Assembly: GCA_030431695.1 (NCBI GenBank)
Contig: JAUIIU010000017.1
Span: 1-44,561 of the forward strand
Direction: 5' to 3'
Source of the DNA: Bacteroidia bacterium
Lineage (GTDB): Bacteria; Bacteroidota; Bacteroidia; Flavobacteriales; Flavobacteriaceae
Length of the DNA: 44,561 nt
Translations under genes and position numbers: made by a program
Shown here: positions 34,230 through 42,076 of the stretch, in pieces
Position numbering within the stretch: position 1 is the stretch's first letter
How the letters are laid out: each line of letters opens with the position of its first letter
Notes under the pieces: generated by a model
Told to the model about the DNA's origin: nothing
Seen by the model: the letters and a program-made list of their open reading frames with translations, nothing else
Database searches by the model: none

Positions 34230-35118
34230 GTTTCAGAAATTCGACTATCTCCATGGCGTTCGTTTGGTAATCGAACCAGTGAACCTGTTCATTCTTCCGA
34301 TACCAGGTTCCCTGTCTTTTGGCAAAACGCCGACTATTCTTTTTGATCTCTTCCACAGCCTCATCAAAGGTCGCATCCCCGGCCATCCAATCGAACAATT
34401 CCTTGTAACCTACTGTCTGAAGAGCATTGAGTGATCGATGCTCGAATAATTTCTTCGCTTCGTCCAGTAGGCCTTGTTCCAGCATCTGGTCGACTCGTCT
34501 GTTAATGCGGTCGTAAACTATCTCCCTGTCGGCCGTGAGTCCGATATAGACCGAACGGAAACCTCGTTTGTTTTGTTTATTCCGAAGGAAGCTGGAGTAG
34601 GGAGCACCGGTTCCCCTGTAGATCTCAATGGCACGGATCAATCGTTGTTTGTTCTGAAGATCGATATTCGCATAAGTTTCGGGGTCTATGGCCTTTAATT
34701 CTCGCTGCAGGGCTTCGATTCCATTCTTTTCCAGCTGCTGTTTCAGTTCTTCGCGGATCTTGGCCTCTACCTTCGGGAAGTCATCCAGTCCGTTTACCAC
34801 AGCATCTACATACAGTCCTGAACCACCTACCAATACCACAACATCTTTTTCAGTATAGAGATCGGATAGCAACTCAATTGCATCACGTTCAAAATCCCCC
34901 ACCGAATAATCCTCGAAGATACTCCTGGAATGAATGAAATGATGCCGAACTTCGGCTAATTCCTCTTCCGTAGGAACCGCAGTTCCAATGCTCATTTCCC
35001 TGTAGAATTGTCGCGAGTCGGCCGAGATGATCTCCGTATCGAATGCTTTGGCGAGTTGTATTCCCATCGCCGTTTTCCCGATGGCGGTTGGCCCAACAAC
35101 ACAAATCAGTGTTTTCAT
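34213..35118 (-). CDS. miaA: tRNA dimethylallyltransferase MiaA
   Basis: This 301-residue P-loop enzyme adds a dimethylallyl group to A37 of tRNAs that read codons starting with U. Walker A is GPTAIGKTAMGI near residues 9-20. ADSRQFYREMSIGTAVPT is the DSxQxY-type motif with the catalytic Asp. Family patterns GGSGLYVDAVVNGLD and QTVGYKELFDW follow. Length is normal. It is the last gene of the leftward cluster, three bases after the channel gene, and its final codons plus stop form half of a terminator hairpin. I see no sign that it is functionally tied to its immediate neighbours. Confidence 0.96.
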   Translation of the reverse strand: MKTLICVVGPTAIGKTAMGIQLAKAFDTEIISADSRQFYREMSIGTAVPTEEELAEVRHHFIHSRSIFEDYSVGDFERDAIELLSDLYTEKDVVVLVGGSGLYVDAVVNGLDDFPKVEAKIREELKQQLEKNGIEALQRELKAIDPETYANIDLQNKQRLIRAIEIYRGTGAPYSSFLRNKQNKRGFRSVYIGLTADREIVYDRINRRVDQMLEQGLLDEAKKLFEHRSLNALQTVGYKELFDWMAGDATFDEAVEEIKKNSRRFAKRQGTWYRKNEQVHWFDYQTNAMEIVEFLKQKKGL

Positions 35119-35121
35119 AGG

Positions 35122-35955
35122 TTAGAATTCATCGGGATGAAGTTCTTCCCCGCATTTATGGCAAAAGATGGCGTCGTCCCTGTGCCTGGATGCATTACAA
35201 TTCTTGCAGGCATACGAATTCACATGAACATATTCGTTGCTCCTAGCATATTCGGCACTGATGATCCCGGTCGGGACCGCGATGATACCATAACCCATGA
35301 TCATGATAATTGCAGCCAGGAATTGTCCCAAAGGCGTTACGGGGTGAATATCACCATAGCCAACCGTGGTCAGTGTTACAATGCACCAGTAGATACTCAT
35401 TGGGATGCTCTTGAATCCGCTGTCCTCGCCTTCGATCAGGTACATCAGTGTTCCGGCTATGATACATACGATGACAACTGCGAAAAGGAATATGAAGATC
35501 TTGGCCCTGCTGTGCAATAAGGCTCTTACCAATTTATTGGATTCCCCTACATAACGGGTGATCTTTAGTATCCTGAATACCCTCAGTAACCTCAATGCTC
35601 TAACTGTAAGCAGGTAATTACTACCTGCCAGTATGAAGCTCAGGTATAATGGAATAGTGGATAGGAGATCAATGATCCCGTAGAAGCTGAAGATATACCT
35701 GGATGGTCGATTCACGGTGATGATCCGCGCTATGTACTCTAGTGTAAAGAAAATGGTGATCACCCATTCGCCATAATACAACCACTCGTATATGTAATCC
35801 GGGAAACCACTCACACTCTCCAGCATGACGAACAAAACACTCAATAGAATGAGTATGAGTAAGACCACATCGAACAATTTACCCATTGGGGTATCGGCCT
35901 CATATATGATATCGTGGAGTTTTGTCCTCCAGGCGGAATGTGGTTTGGAACTCAA
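35122..35955 (-). CDS. Voltage-gated-type potassium channel with C-terminal zinc ribbon
   Basis: This 277-residue protein has six membrane helices in the voltage-gated cation channel layout. The S4 helix (about 116-135) carries regularly spaced arginines in VRALRLLRVFRILK. The pore loop has the potassium filter TVGYGD at 197-202. The soluble tail ends in a CxxC...CxxC zinc-ribbon pattern (Cys250, Cys253, Cys265, Cys268). It would conduct potassium across the inner membrane, perhaps gated by voltage. The start is a TTG at 35955: no ATG precedes the conserved TKLHDIIYEADTP, and a stop lies four codons upstream. miaA begins three bases after its end. Confidence 0.92.
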   Translation of the reverse strand: MSSKPHSAWRTKLHDIIYEADTPMGKLFDVVLLILILLSVLFVMLESVSGFPDYIYEWLYYGEWVITIFFTLEYIARIITVNRPSRYIFSFYGIIDLLSTIPLYLSFILAGSNYLLTVRALRLLRVFRILKITRYVGESNKLVRALLHSRAKIFIFLFAVVIVCIIAGTLMYLIEGEDSGFKSIPMSIYWCIVTLTTVGYGDIHPVTPLGQFLAAIIMIMGYGIIAVPTGIISAEYARSNEYVHVNSYACKNCNASRHRDDAIFCHKCGEELHPDEF

Positions 35956-35994
35956 TTCTGTAGTTTATCGATAGCTAAATTTAAGCAACTTTAT

Positions 35995-37374
35995 TTATAT
36001 GGCTGCTTCCTCCGGCAATTTTACAATGTTCAGCACCTTGTTCTTCCGAAGGTAATTCTGAATGATATGCTGGGAGTCCCTGTCGTGTTCAACGGGGTTG
36101 ATAATGGTTTTCAGGATCTCGATATTGTTCACCTGGAAGTTCAGGTTGTAGAATCCATAACCCTTGTATTTACCATTTTCTATGAGTATCACCGAACGCT
36201 CATCCACCTCCCTTCCGCGGTCGATTATTAGCATGTGTTTATTCTCGTAGCTGTTCTTCTGAAGAAATGTTTTGACGCGCTCATTGTAGGTTTCAGGGTC
36301 TTCTTCATTCAAACATGCACCCATACATTCCTTGATACTGTAAAGGAAGCAACCCGATTTTGTCTTGTATAAACCCGTGAGCTTCTGGCATAGCTGAAAT
36401 TCCTCCGTGATCTTATACATCAGCGATTTGGCCTGTTGATAGTTGCTGAAGGTAATGATAGCGTCCTTCTTTGAACTGGCCTTTTCGACTTTCAGATTGA
36501 TATAACCGTCCTCATCCGTAAAAGAAGTGAGTTGGTAACTGAAGAACGTCCTGCGGAGAGCCCTGTTGAATATGGGTTTGTTCTTCTTGATCTCCTGGCT
36601 TTCCTTGAGTTGGGCGATAAGGTCGTTGCCGGTGCGTTCGTAGGTAACAGCCGTCACTTCCAACTGGATCTTCTTGGATTTCTTCGAATCGTTGGTGAAG
36701 TGCTGAACCAGGCGCTTTTTTATGTTGTTGCTCTTCCCGATATAGATCACAGACCCATCCTCACGGTGCATATAATACACCCCGGTTTCGGATGGAGCAT
36801 TCTCGATAATGTCCAGAAGCCTGGGTTCGAGTTGTCGTTTCGGGTCCTTTCGAACCAGTTTCTGCACAATTTCCTTGGAACTATCCTTGGCCAGGAGCAT
36901 TTTGAAAAGGGCTACAGTGGCCTTGGCATCGCCTTGCGCCCTGTGTCTGTCGCTTAAAGGTATGCCTAACGATCGAACAAGTTTACCAAGGCTGTAGGAC
37001 GGCAGGTCCGGAATAAGTTTCTTGGCAAGTTCGACGGTACAAAGCGTATCCTTTTCATAGGCATAACCCAGTCGGTCGAATTCCGTGGTCAGTATGCGAT
37101 TGTCGAATTTAGCGTTGTGCGCTACCAGGATGGCATCGTTGGTGATCTCGATGATCCTTTTGGCCACCTCGTAGAATTTTGGTGCATTTCGAAGCATTTC
37201 AGCATTGATCCCCGTGAGGTTCACTACAAATGGCTGAATCCTTCTTTCCGGATTGATCAGGCTGCTGAACTGATCTACGATCCTTTCTCCGTCGAACCGG
37301 TATATGGCAATTTCAGTAATACCCTCTTCATTGTATTTTCCTCCTGTGGTTTCAATATCCAGTATTGCGTACAT
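35995..37374 (-). CDS. DEDDh exonuclease fused to a GIY-YIG (UvrC-like) nuclease
   Basis: This 459-residue fusion has an N-terminal DnaQ-type 3'-5' exonuclease (about 1-165) with the DEDDh residues Asp6 and Glu8 (DIETTG), Asp91 (AHNAKFDNRI), His144 and Asp149 (HRAQGDA). A GIY-YIG endonuclease domain starts near residue 190 (TGVYYM, then VIYIGKSNNIKKRL). A further 180 residues resemble the region behind GIY-YIG in UvrC N-terminal halves, including SIKECMGACLNEEDPETY. The layout suggests DNA repair, with incision and trimming in one chain, as in Cho/UvrC-related fusions elsewhere; no substrate is known to me. It lies in a tightly packed leftward cluster. Confidence 0.9.
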   Translation of the reverse strand: MYAILDIETTGGKYNEEGITEIAIYRFDGERIVDQFSSLINPERRIQPFVVNLTGINAEMLRNAPKFYEVAKRIIEITNDAILVAHNAKFDNRILTTEFDRLGYAYEKDTLCTVELAKKLIPDLPSYSLGKLVRSLGIPLSDRHRAQGDAKATVALFKMLLAKDSSKEIVQKLVRKDPKRQLEPRLLDIIENAPSETGVYYMHREDGSVIYIGKSNNIKKRLVQHFTNDSKKSKKIQLEVTAVTYERTGNDLIAQLKESQEIKKNKPIFNRALRRTFFSYQLTSFTDEDGYINLKVEKASSKKDAIITFSNYQQAKSLMYKITEEFQLCQKLTGLYKTKSGCFLYSIKECMGACLNEEDPETYNERVKTFLQKNSYENKHMLIIDRGREVDERSVILIENGKYKGYGFYNLNFQVNNIEILKTIINPVEHDRDSQHIIQNYLRKNKVLNIVKLPEEAAI

Positions 37375-37400
37375 AGTTCCGTTGACTCCGCCCGATTAAT

Positions 37401-38057
37401 TCATCCGTAATTTCGTTCTCCAAAGATAGCACTTCCAACCCGGACCATGGTGCTGCCTTCCTCCAGTGCAATTTTGTAATCCCCGCTCATTCCCATCGAT
37501 AGCACACTGAACGAGTACTTGTCCTTGGTCTCGTCGTAAATATTCTTCAGTCTGCGAAATTCTTCCCGGACCTGTTGCATATCATCTGTGAAAGTAGCCA
37601 TACCCATTAACCCGATCACCTTGATATTATTGAGTTTGCTGAATTCATACGAATCCAGCAACGACTTTACTGCACCCACGTCCATTCCGAATTTACTTTC
37701 TTCTTCGGCTATCCTTAGCTGCAGCAGGCAATTAATAACCCTGTTGTGTTTAGCAGCCTGCTTGTCGACCTCGCTAAGTAGTTTGAGGCTGTCGACTGCG
37801 TGAATAAGGCTCACGAATTCTGCCATGTATTTCACCTTGTTCCGCTGAACATGACCTATCATATGCCATTCAACGTCTTTTGGCATTTCCTGCCATTTGG
37901 CTACCATTTCCTGTATTTTGTTCTCCCCGAAAATCCGGTGTCCTGCATCATAGGCCTGCATCAGATCGGAAACGGGTTTGGTTTTGGAAACCGCAACCAG
38001 TGTTACATCTTTCGGTAATCCTTCTTTAAATGCTATTATGTTTTCGGCAATGTTCAT
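37401..38057 (-). CDS. YggS-family pyridoxal phosphate homeostasis protein
   Basis: This 218-residue protein has the alanine-racemase-like TIM-barrel fold of the YggS/PLPBP family. The PLP-binding lysine is Lys25 in VAVSKTKPV. FGENKIQE, WHMIGHVQRNK and GLMGMATF are family signatures, and the SMGMSGDY motif near the C-terminus forms the phosphate site. It has no known catalytic activity; it buffers PLP and affects amino-acid and keto-acid balance. It follows DUF1015 by 18 bases and precedes the nuclease fusion by 26. Length is normal. Confidence 0.95.
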   Translation of the reverse strand: MNIAENIIAFKEGLPKDVTLVAVSKTKPVSDLMQAYDAGHRIFGENKIQEMVAKWQEMPKDVEWHMIGHVQRNKVKYMAEFVSLIHAVDSLKLLSEVDKQAAKHNRVINCLLQLRIAEEESKFGMDVGAVKSLLDSYEFSKLNNIKVIGLMGMATFTDDMQQVREEFRRLKNIYDETKDKYSFSVLSMGMSGDYKIALEEGSTMVRVGSAIFGERNYG

Positions 38058-38075
38058 TTTCCTTTTCGGATACGG

Positions 38076-39320
38076 TTATTCCTTAAATTCATAAATGGTC
38101 ACACCGCTGCGTAGCTTAGGTTGAATATAGGTGCTTTTTGGTGGCATGATCAGACCTTCATCCGCGATCTGCATCATTTCCGAAGTAGTCACAGGCAATA
38201 AACCAAACCCTACTTTGAATTCACCACTATCCACCAGGCTCTTTACGTGGGCCATTTCCTTCTTTCCGTGTGAATAGCTCAAACGCTTATCATTCCTGGC
38301 ATCCTCTATACCGAGGATAGGTTTGAGAATGGTGGTATGCAAGATCTGTGCATCCAGACCATTGAGTGCATTGTCAATCGAATAATTGTGTTTTCGAAGG
38401 TATAGCGAATAAAAGGAACCGTCCAGGTACATACTGAAATGATGCTTTTTGGAAGGCTTGTAATACTCACTGCCTCTTTCCGTGATGCGGTACATCTCAT
38501 CCAGTTTTATCAGGAACTCCTCCTTGCTAAGGTCATTAAGATCCCGAACCAGGCGGTTGAACTCGTATATCTTCAGGTCGGTCTCCGGAATAAGGTAACT
38601 CATGAAATAATTATATGGTTCCTTCCCGGTATGGGATTTGTTTTCCGACTTTAGTTCCTCAGACAGCAGGAAGGACGAAGATGAACGGTGATGTCCGTCC
38701 GCAATATATACCGAAGGCATTTCAACAAAAATGTTTTCGATCTCCTTTAAAAGGTCCTCATCATCCAGGCACCAAAGATAGTGGGTGTCCCTGTACGTTG
38801 TAGTGAACTCGTATTCGGCCCTTTCCGACATGCAGTGATCTATGATCTGCTTCAGTTTTGAATTCTCGGGGTAGGTGAGGAGTACAGCCTCGGCGTTGAA
38901 CCCTACAGTTTTCAGGTAATCCTTGAACATGGTCTCCCTGAATTCTATGGTGTCTTCGTGTTTTTTAATAAGATCGTTCTTGTAATCCTCGACGCTCACG
39001 GCGGCTATGATTCCATTGAACTCGAATCCGTCCCGGCTAACGATTCGGTAGACGTAATAACAGGGCTTCTCATCGCGAATGAAGATTCTGTCCTCTTTGA
39101 ATTCCTGGTAGCGGTTACGAACCAGTTTATACCGTTTCTTACCAGAGATCACTTTTTGGAACTTGTAACCCGGATTGACTATATGCAGGAAGGAGAAAGG
39201 ATTGTCCCTCAACCGCGCTTCTCTTTCTTCCTTCGAATAACTGTCGTAGGAACGTGAGGCGATAAGGCCTACTTTGTCCCTGGAAGGACGAACAGCACGG
39301 AATGGAAGCACCTTGGGCAT
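38076..39320 (-). CDS. DUF1015 family protein
   Basis: This 414-residue cytoplasmic protein matches the DUF1015 family throughout: the N-terminal PFRAVRPSRDKVGLIAS, the middle PSVYIADGHHRSSSSFLL near 200-217 and the C-terminal EFKVGFGLLPVTTSEMMQIADEG with MPPKSTYIQPKLRSG. The DGHHR motif looks like an active or ligand site, but the family's activity is not established to my knowledge. In other Bacteroidota such genes often accompany serine biosynthesis; here the partners are a 3-hydroxyacyl-CoA dehydrogenase (12 bases upstream) and the PLP-homeostasis gene (18 bases downstream). Length is normal. Confidence 0.9.
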   Translation of the reverse strand: MPKVLPFRAVRPSRDKVGLIASRSYDSYSKEEREARLRDNPFSFLHIVNPGYKFQKVISGKKRYKLVRNRYQEFKEDRIFIRDEKPCYYVYRIVSRDGFEFNGIIAAVSVEDYKNDLIKKHEDTIEFRETMFKDYLKTVGFNAEAVLLTYPENSKLKQIIDHCMSERAEYEFTTTYRDTHYLWCLDDEDLLKEIENIFVEMPSVYIADGHHRSSSSFLLSEELKSENKSHTGKEPYNYFMSYLIPETDLKIYEFNRLVRDLNDLSKEEFLIKLDEMYRITERGSEYYKPSKKHHFSMYLDGSFYSLYLRKHNYSIDNALNGLDAQILHTTILKPILGIEDARNDKRLSYSHGKKEMAHVKSLVDSGEFKVGFGLLPVTTSEMMQIADEGLIMPPKSTYIQPKLRSGVTIYEFKE

Positions 39321-39332
39321 AATTCAGTATGA

Positions 39333-40220
39333 TCAGGAGAACATTTTTGCTACGGTTTCGGCTTTTCTGCTTTCGGAATAATCGTAGAACCCTTCACCAC
39401 TCTTAACGCCCAGTTTACCTGCCGTTACCATATTCACAAGCAGCGGGCAGGGAGCGTATTTCGGGTTTTTGAAACCATCGTACATTACATTCAGAATTGA
39501 TAAACAAACGTCCAGTCCTATAAAATCAGCAAGTTGTAACGGACCCATAGGATGTGCCATTCCCAGTTTCATCACCGTATCGATCTCAACAACTCCCGCC
39601 ACCCCGTTGTACAGGGTCTCAATAGCCTCATTGATCATCGGCATCAGGATGCGGTTGGCCACAAATCCCGGGTAATCGTTCACTTCTACGGGAACCTTAT
39701 TAAGTTTCTCCGAGATCTCGGCCACCGTCTTATAGGTCGCGTCGCTGGTACTGTACCCTTTGATGATCTCTACCAGTTTCATGATCGGCACAGGATTCAT
39801 GAAATGCATCCCGATCACCTTTTCCGGCCTTGAGGTTGCAGCAGCGATCCTTGTAATTGAAATAGAGGAGGTATTACTGGCAAGAATGGTATCCTCCGGA
39901 CAGAATTTATCCAGGTCTGTAAATATCTTGAGCTTCAGGTCTATGTTCTCAGTTGCCGCTTCCACCACCAGTCCGACACCCACCACTCCTTTTTCCAGGC
40001 TCGTAAAGGTGGTGATATTTTCGAGGGTCTGCTCTTTTTCTGCTTCGGTGATACGTTCCTTTGCCACCATACGGTCCAGGTTACGGCTAATCGTGGCTAT
40101 ACCTTTGTCCAGGGCAGCTTGTGAAACGTCTATCAATTGGACCTTATAATCGTACTGGGCGAAAGTATGGGCAATACCGTTGCCCATGGTTCCTGCCCCG
40201 ATAACAGCGACATTCTTCAT
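39333..40220 (-). CDS. 3-hydroxybutyryl-CoA dehydrogenase (3-hydroxyacyl-CoA dehydrogenase family)
   Basis: This 295-residue protein has an N-terminal NAD-binding domain (GAGTMGNGIAHTFAQ at 8-22) and a C-terminal helical dimerisation domain. The catalytic His139 lies in IGMHFMNPVP, and SNTSSISIT and DYPGFVANRILMPMINEA are further family signatures. It oxidises 3-hydroxyacyl-CoA to 3-ketoacyl-CoA or the reverse; the stand-alone short form favours short chains such as hydroxybutyryl-CoA. No thiolase or crotonase gene is next to it. Gaps of six bases upstream and 12 downstream place it in the leftward cluster. Confidence 0.93.
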   Translation of the reverse strand: MKNVAVIGAGTMGNGIAHTFAQYDYKVQLIDVSQAALDKGIATISRNLDRMVAKERITEAEKEQTLENITTFTSLEKGVVGVGLVVEAATENIDLKLKIFTDLDKFCPEDTILASNTSSISITRIAAATSRPEKVIGMHFMNPVPIMKLVEIIKGYSTSDATYKTVAEISEKLNKVPVEVNDYPGFVANRILMPMINEAIETLYNGVAGVVEIDTVMKLGMAHPMGPLQLADFIGLDVCLSILNVMYDGFKNPKYAPCPLLVNMVTAGKLGVKSGEGFYDYSESRKAETVAKMFS

Positions 40221-40226
40221 AAATAG

Positions 40227-41195
40227 TTAAAGTTTTTTGAAATTATCAATGATCTGCATTGCTACCCGCAGTGCATTCGTCCCCTGCCGAAGGGTCACCA
40301 CCGGGGTGGTGTCGTTCTCAATGGCGTCGGCAAATGTTTCGAGCTCGTCCAGGATTGCATTATTTGGAACTATCTTCGGGTTGTCGAAATAGATCTGTTT
40401 TTTTACACCCTCGGCGTTGGTAAGGATCATTGCGAAATCGTCGGGACGCTCGGGGGCGTCCTTCATTTTGACCACTTCACAGGTCTTCTCGAGAAAATCT
40501 ACCGAGATATACGCATCCCGCTGAAAGAACCGGGCCTTTCGCATCTTTTTCATGGAGATCCTGCTAGCAGTTAGATTAGCCACACAGCCATTTTCGAATT
40601 CTATACGCGCGTTAGCGATATCCGGTGTTTCGGAGATTACCGAGACACCACTGGAATTAATACTTTTTACTTCGGAATTGACCACGCTAAGAATGGCATC
40701 TATGTCGTGGATCATCAGATCCAGCACTACCGAAACATCAGTGCCCCGCGGGTTGAACTCCGCCAGGCGATGAGATTCCACGAACATGGGGTTGTCCATC
40801 ATGTCCTTTACAGCCATGAACGCAGGGTTAAAACGCTCCACCTGGCCAACCTGGCCTTTTACACCATGTTTTTCGACAAGCCCCAGCAGTGTATTCGCTT
40901 CTTCAACGGTTTGCGTAATCGGTTTTTCAATGAAGAGATGCTTACCTGCGGTTACGATCTTTTGAGCGCATTCGAAGTGAGTGATGGTAGGCGTTACCAC
41001 ATCCACCATATCACAGGCATCGATAAGAGCTTCCATGGAAGGAAAACTCTTGTAGCCGAATTCTTTCTCGATCGCGGCCGAAGCTTTTTTATTGGCATCG
41101 AAAAAACCCACGAGTTCGTATCGTTCGGATTGATTCAGTAATTTAAGATGGATCTTACCAAGGTGACCGGCACCCAGAACGCCTGCTTTGAGCAT
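40227..41195 (-). CDS. Gfo/Idh/MocA-family oxidoreductase
   Basis: This 322-residue NAD(P)-dependent protein has the Rossmann motif GVLGAGHLGKIHLKLL at 5-20, the EKPIT motif near residues 94-98 with the lysine usual at the active site, and the FNPRGTDVSVVLDLMIHDIDAIL stretch (typical G-x-x-x-D-x-x-x-H). It lacks a signal peptide, unlike the fragment at the window's left edge, so it is a cytoplasmic member; the substrate is unknown. It is the first gene of the seven-gene leftward cluster and has a promoter element upstream. It diverges from pcm. Confidence 0.9.
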   Translation of the reverse strand: MLKAGVLGAGHLGKIHLKLLNQSERYELVGFFDANKKASAAIEKEFGYKSFPSMEALIDACDMVDVVTPTITHFECAQKIVTAGKHLFIEKPITQTVEEANTLLGLVEKHGVKGQVGQVERFNPAFMAVKDMMDNPMFVESHRLAEFNPRGTDVSVVLDLMIHDIDAILSVVNSEVKSINSSGVSVISETPDIANARIEFENGCVANLTASRISMKKMRKARFFQRDAYISVDFLEKTCEVVKMKDAPERPDDFAMILTNAEGVKKQIYFDNPKIVPNNAILDELETFADAIENDTTPVVTLRQGTNALRVAMQIIDNFKKL

Positions 41196-41211
41196 GAGAA
41201 TTCGTTTTGCA

Positions 41212-41219
41212 CAAAGGTA
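41212..41219 (-). promoter_or_regulatory. -7 promoter element of the seven-gene leftward cluster
   Basis: The minus strand reads TACCTTTG, a full TAnnTTTG match, 16 bases before the start of the Gfo/Idh/MocA gene. It is the only such element I found upstream of the leftward genes between 34213 and 41195. No TTG at -33. Confidence 0.45.
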
Positions 41220-41308
41220 ATAGATTTTGAAGAAAATTTACGTTCGCCAGAGGTAATTGAATTGTTGTTTTTTTGAATGATTAGCGATGATTATTCCTTC
41301 ATTCTTTC

Positions 41309-41316
41309 CATCTTTG
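41309..41316 (+). promoter_or_regulatory. Weak -7 element abutting the pcm start
   Basis: CATCTTTG matches five of six consensus positions of TAnnTTTG and ends five bases before ATG 41322, the same spacing as at dapF and ligA. Confidence 0.28.
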
Positions 41317-41321
41317 TAGGA

Positions 41322-41963
41322 ATGAAAGACGACTTCAAACATAAAGGTTTGCGGAAGAAACTGGTCGATACCCTTAAGATGAAGGGAATCAGGGATGAAA
41401 GGGTGTTAGAGGCAATAAACACCGTGCCAAGACATCTTTTTATGGATTCAGGTTTTGTGGGGCATGCCTATGTGGATAAAGCCTTTCCTATTGCGGCAGA
41501 TCAAACAATCTCCCAACCCTATACCGTTGCCAGGCAAACAGAATTGCTCGAAGTTGATAAAGGTGACAAGATACTGGAGATCGGCACGGGTAGTGGTTAC
41601 CAGACCGCGGTCCTCCTGGAATTGGGAGCTGTGGTATACAGTATTGAACGTCAGAATGAACTCTTTAAAAAAACCAGCCTTTTTCTTCCCAAGATTGGAT
41701 ACCGACCAAAAAAACTGATATTCGGCGATGGTTACCAGGGTTACGCCGAAGAAGCTCCCTACGATGGTATCATTGTCACTGCGGGGGCACCATTCGTTCC
41801 CAAACCACTTTTAGCCCAGCTTGCTGTTGGTGGCCGACTCGTGATCCCGGTTGGTGAAGCTGTACAGGTCATGACGGTGATCACCCGTGAAGGTCCGAAG
41901 AAATTCGTCAGGAAAGAGTATGGCGAGTATCGGTTCGTACCATTATTGGGCGACAAAAACTGA
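41322..41963 (+). CDS. pcm: Protein-L-isoaspartate O-methyltransferase
   Basis: This protein has 213 residues from ATG 41322. It methylates isoaspartyl residues in damaged proteins so that they can revert to normal peptide bonds. Family motifs: the substrate-side VPRHLFM, AYVDKAFPI and QTISQPYTVARQTELL, the SAM loop EIGTGSGYQTAVLLELG, and GDGYQGYAEEAPYDGIIVTAGAP. The frame is open back to 41277, but the extra 15 residues (ISDDYSFILSIFVG) are not part of the family. It diverges from the leftward cluster and is followed by a 113-base gap before the terminal hydrolase gene. I saw no clear terminator. Confidence 0.95.
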   Translation: MKDDFKHKGLRKKLVDTLKMKGIRDERVLEAINTVPRHLFMDSGFVGHAYVDKAFPIAADQTISQPYTVARQTELLEVDKGDKILEIGTGSGYQTAVLLELGAVVYSIERQNELFKKTSLFLPKIGYRPKKLIFGDGYQGYAEEAPYDGIIVTAGAPFVPKPLLAQLAVGGRLVIPVGEAVQVMTVITREGPKKFVRKEYGEYRFVPLLGDKN

Positions 41964-42076
41964 TCCCCGTATCTACATTTACGTTAAAGTCAGGATGAAA
42001 TGGCGGCAAAACTTTTAGTTGCTGTGAATTTTTAATATCTTCATTCTGAACGATTAACAATTAAACTAACCATCCG

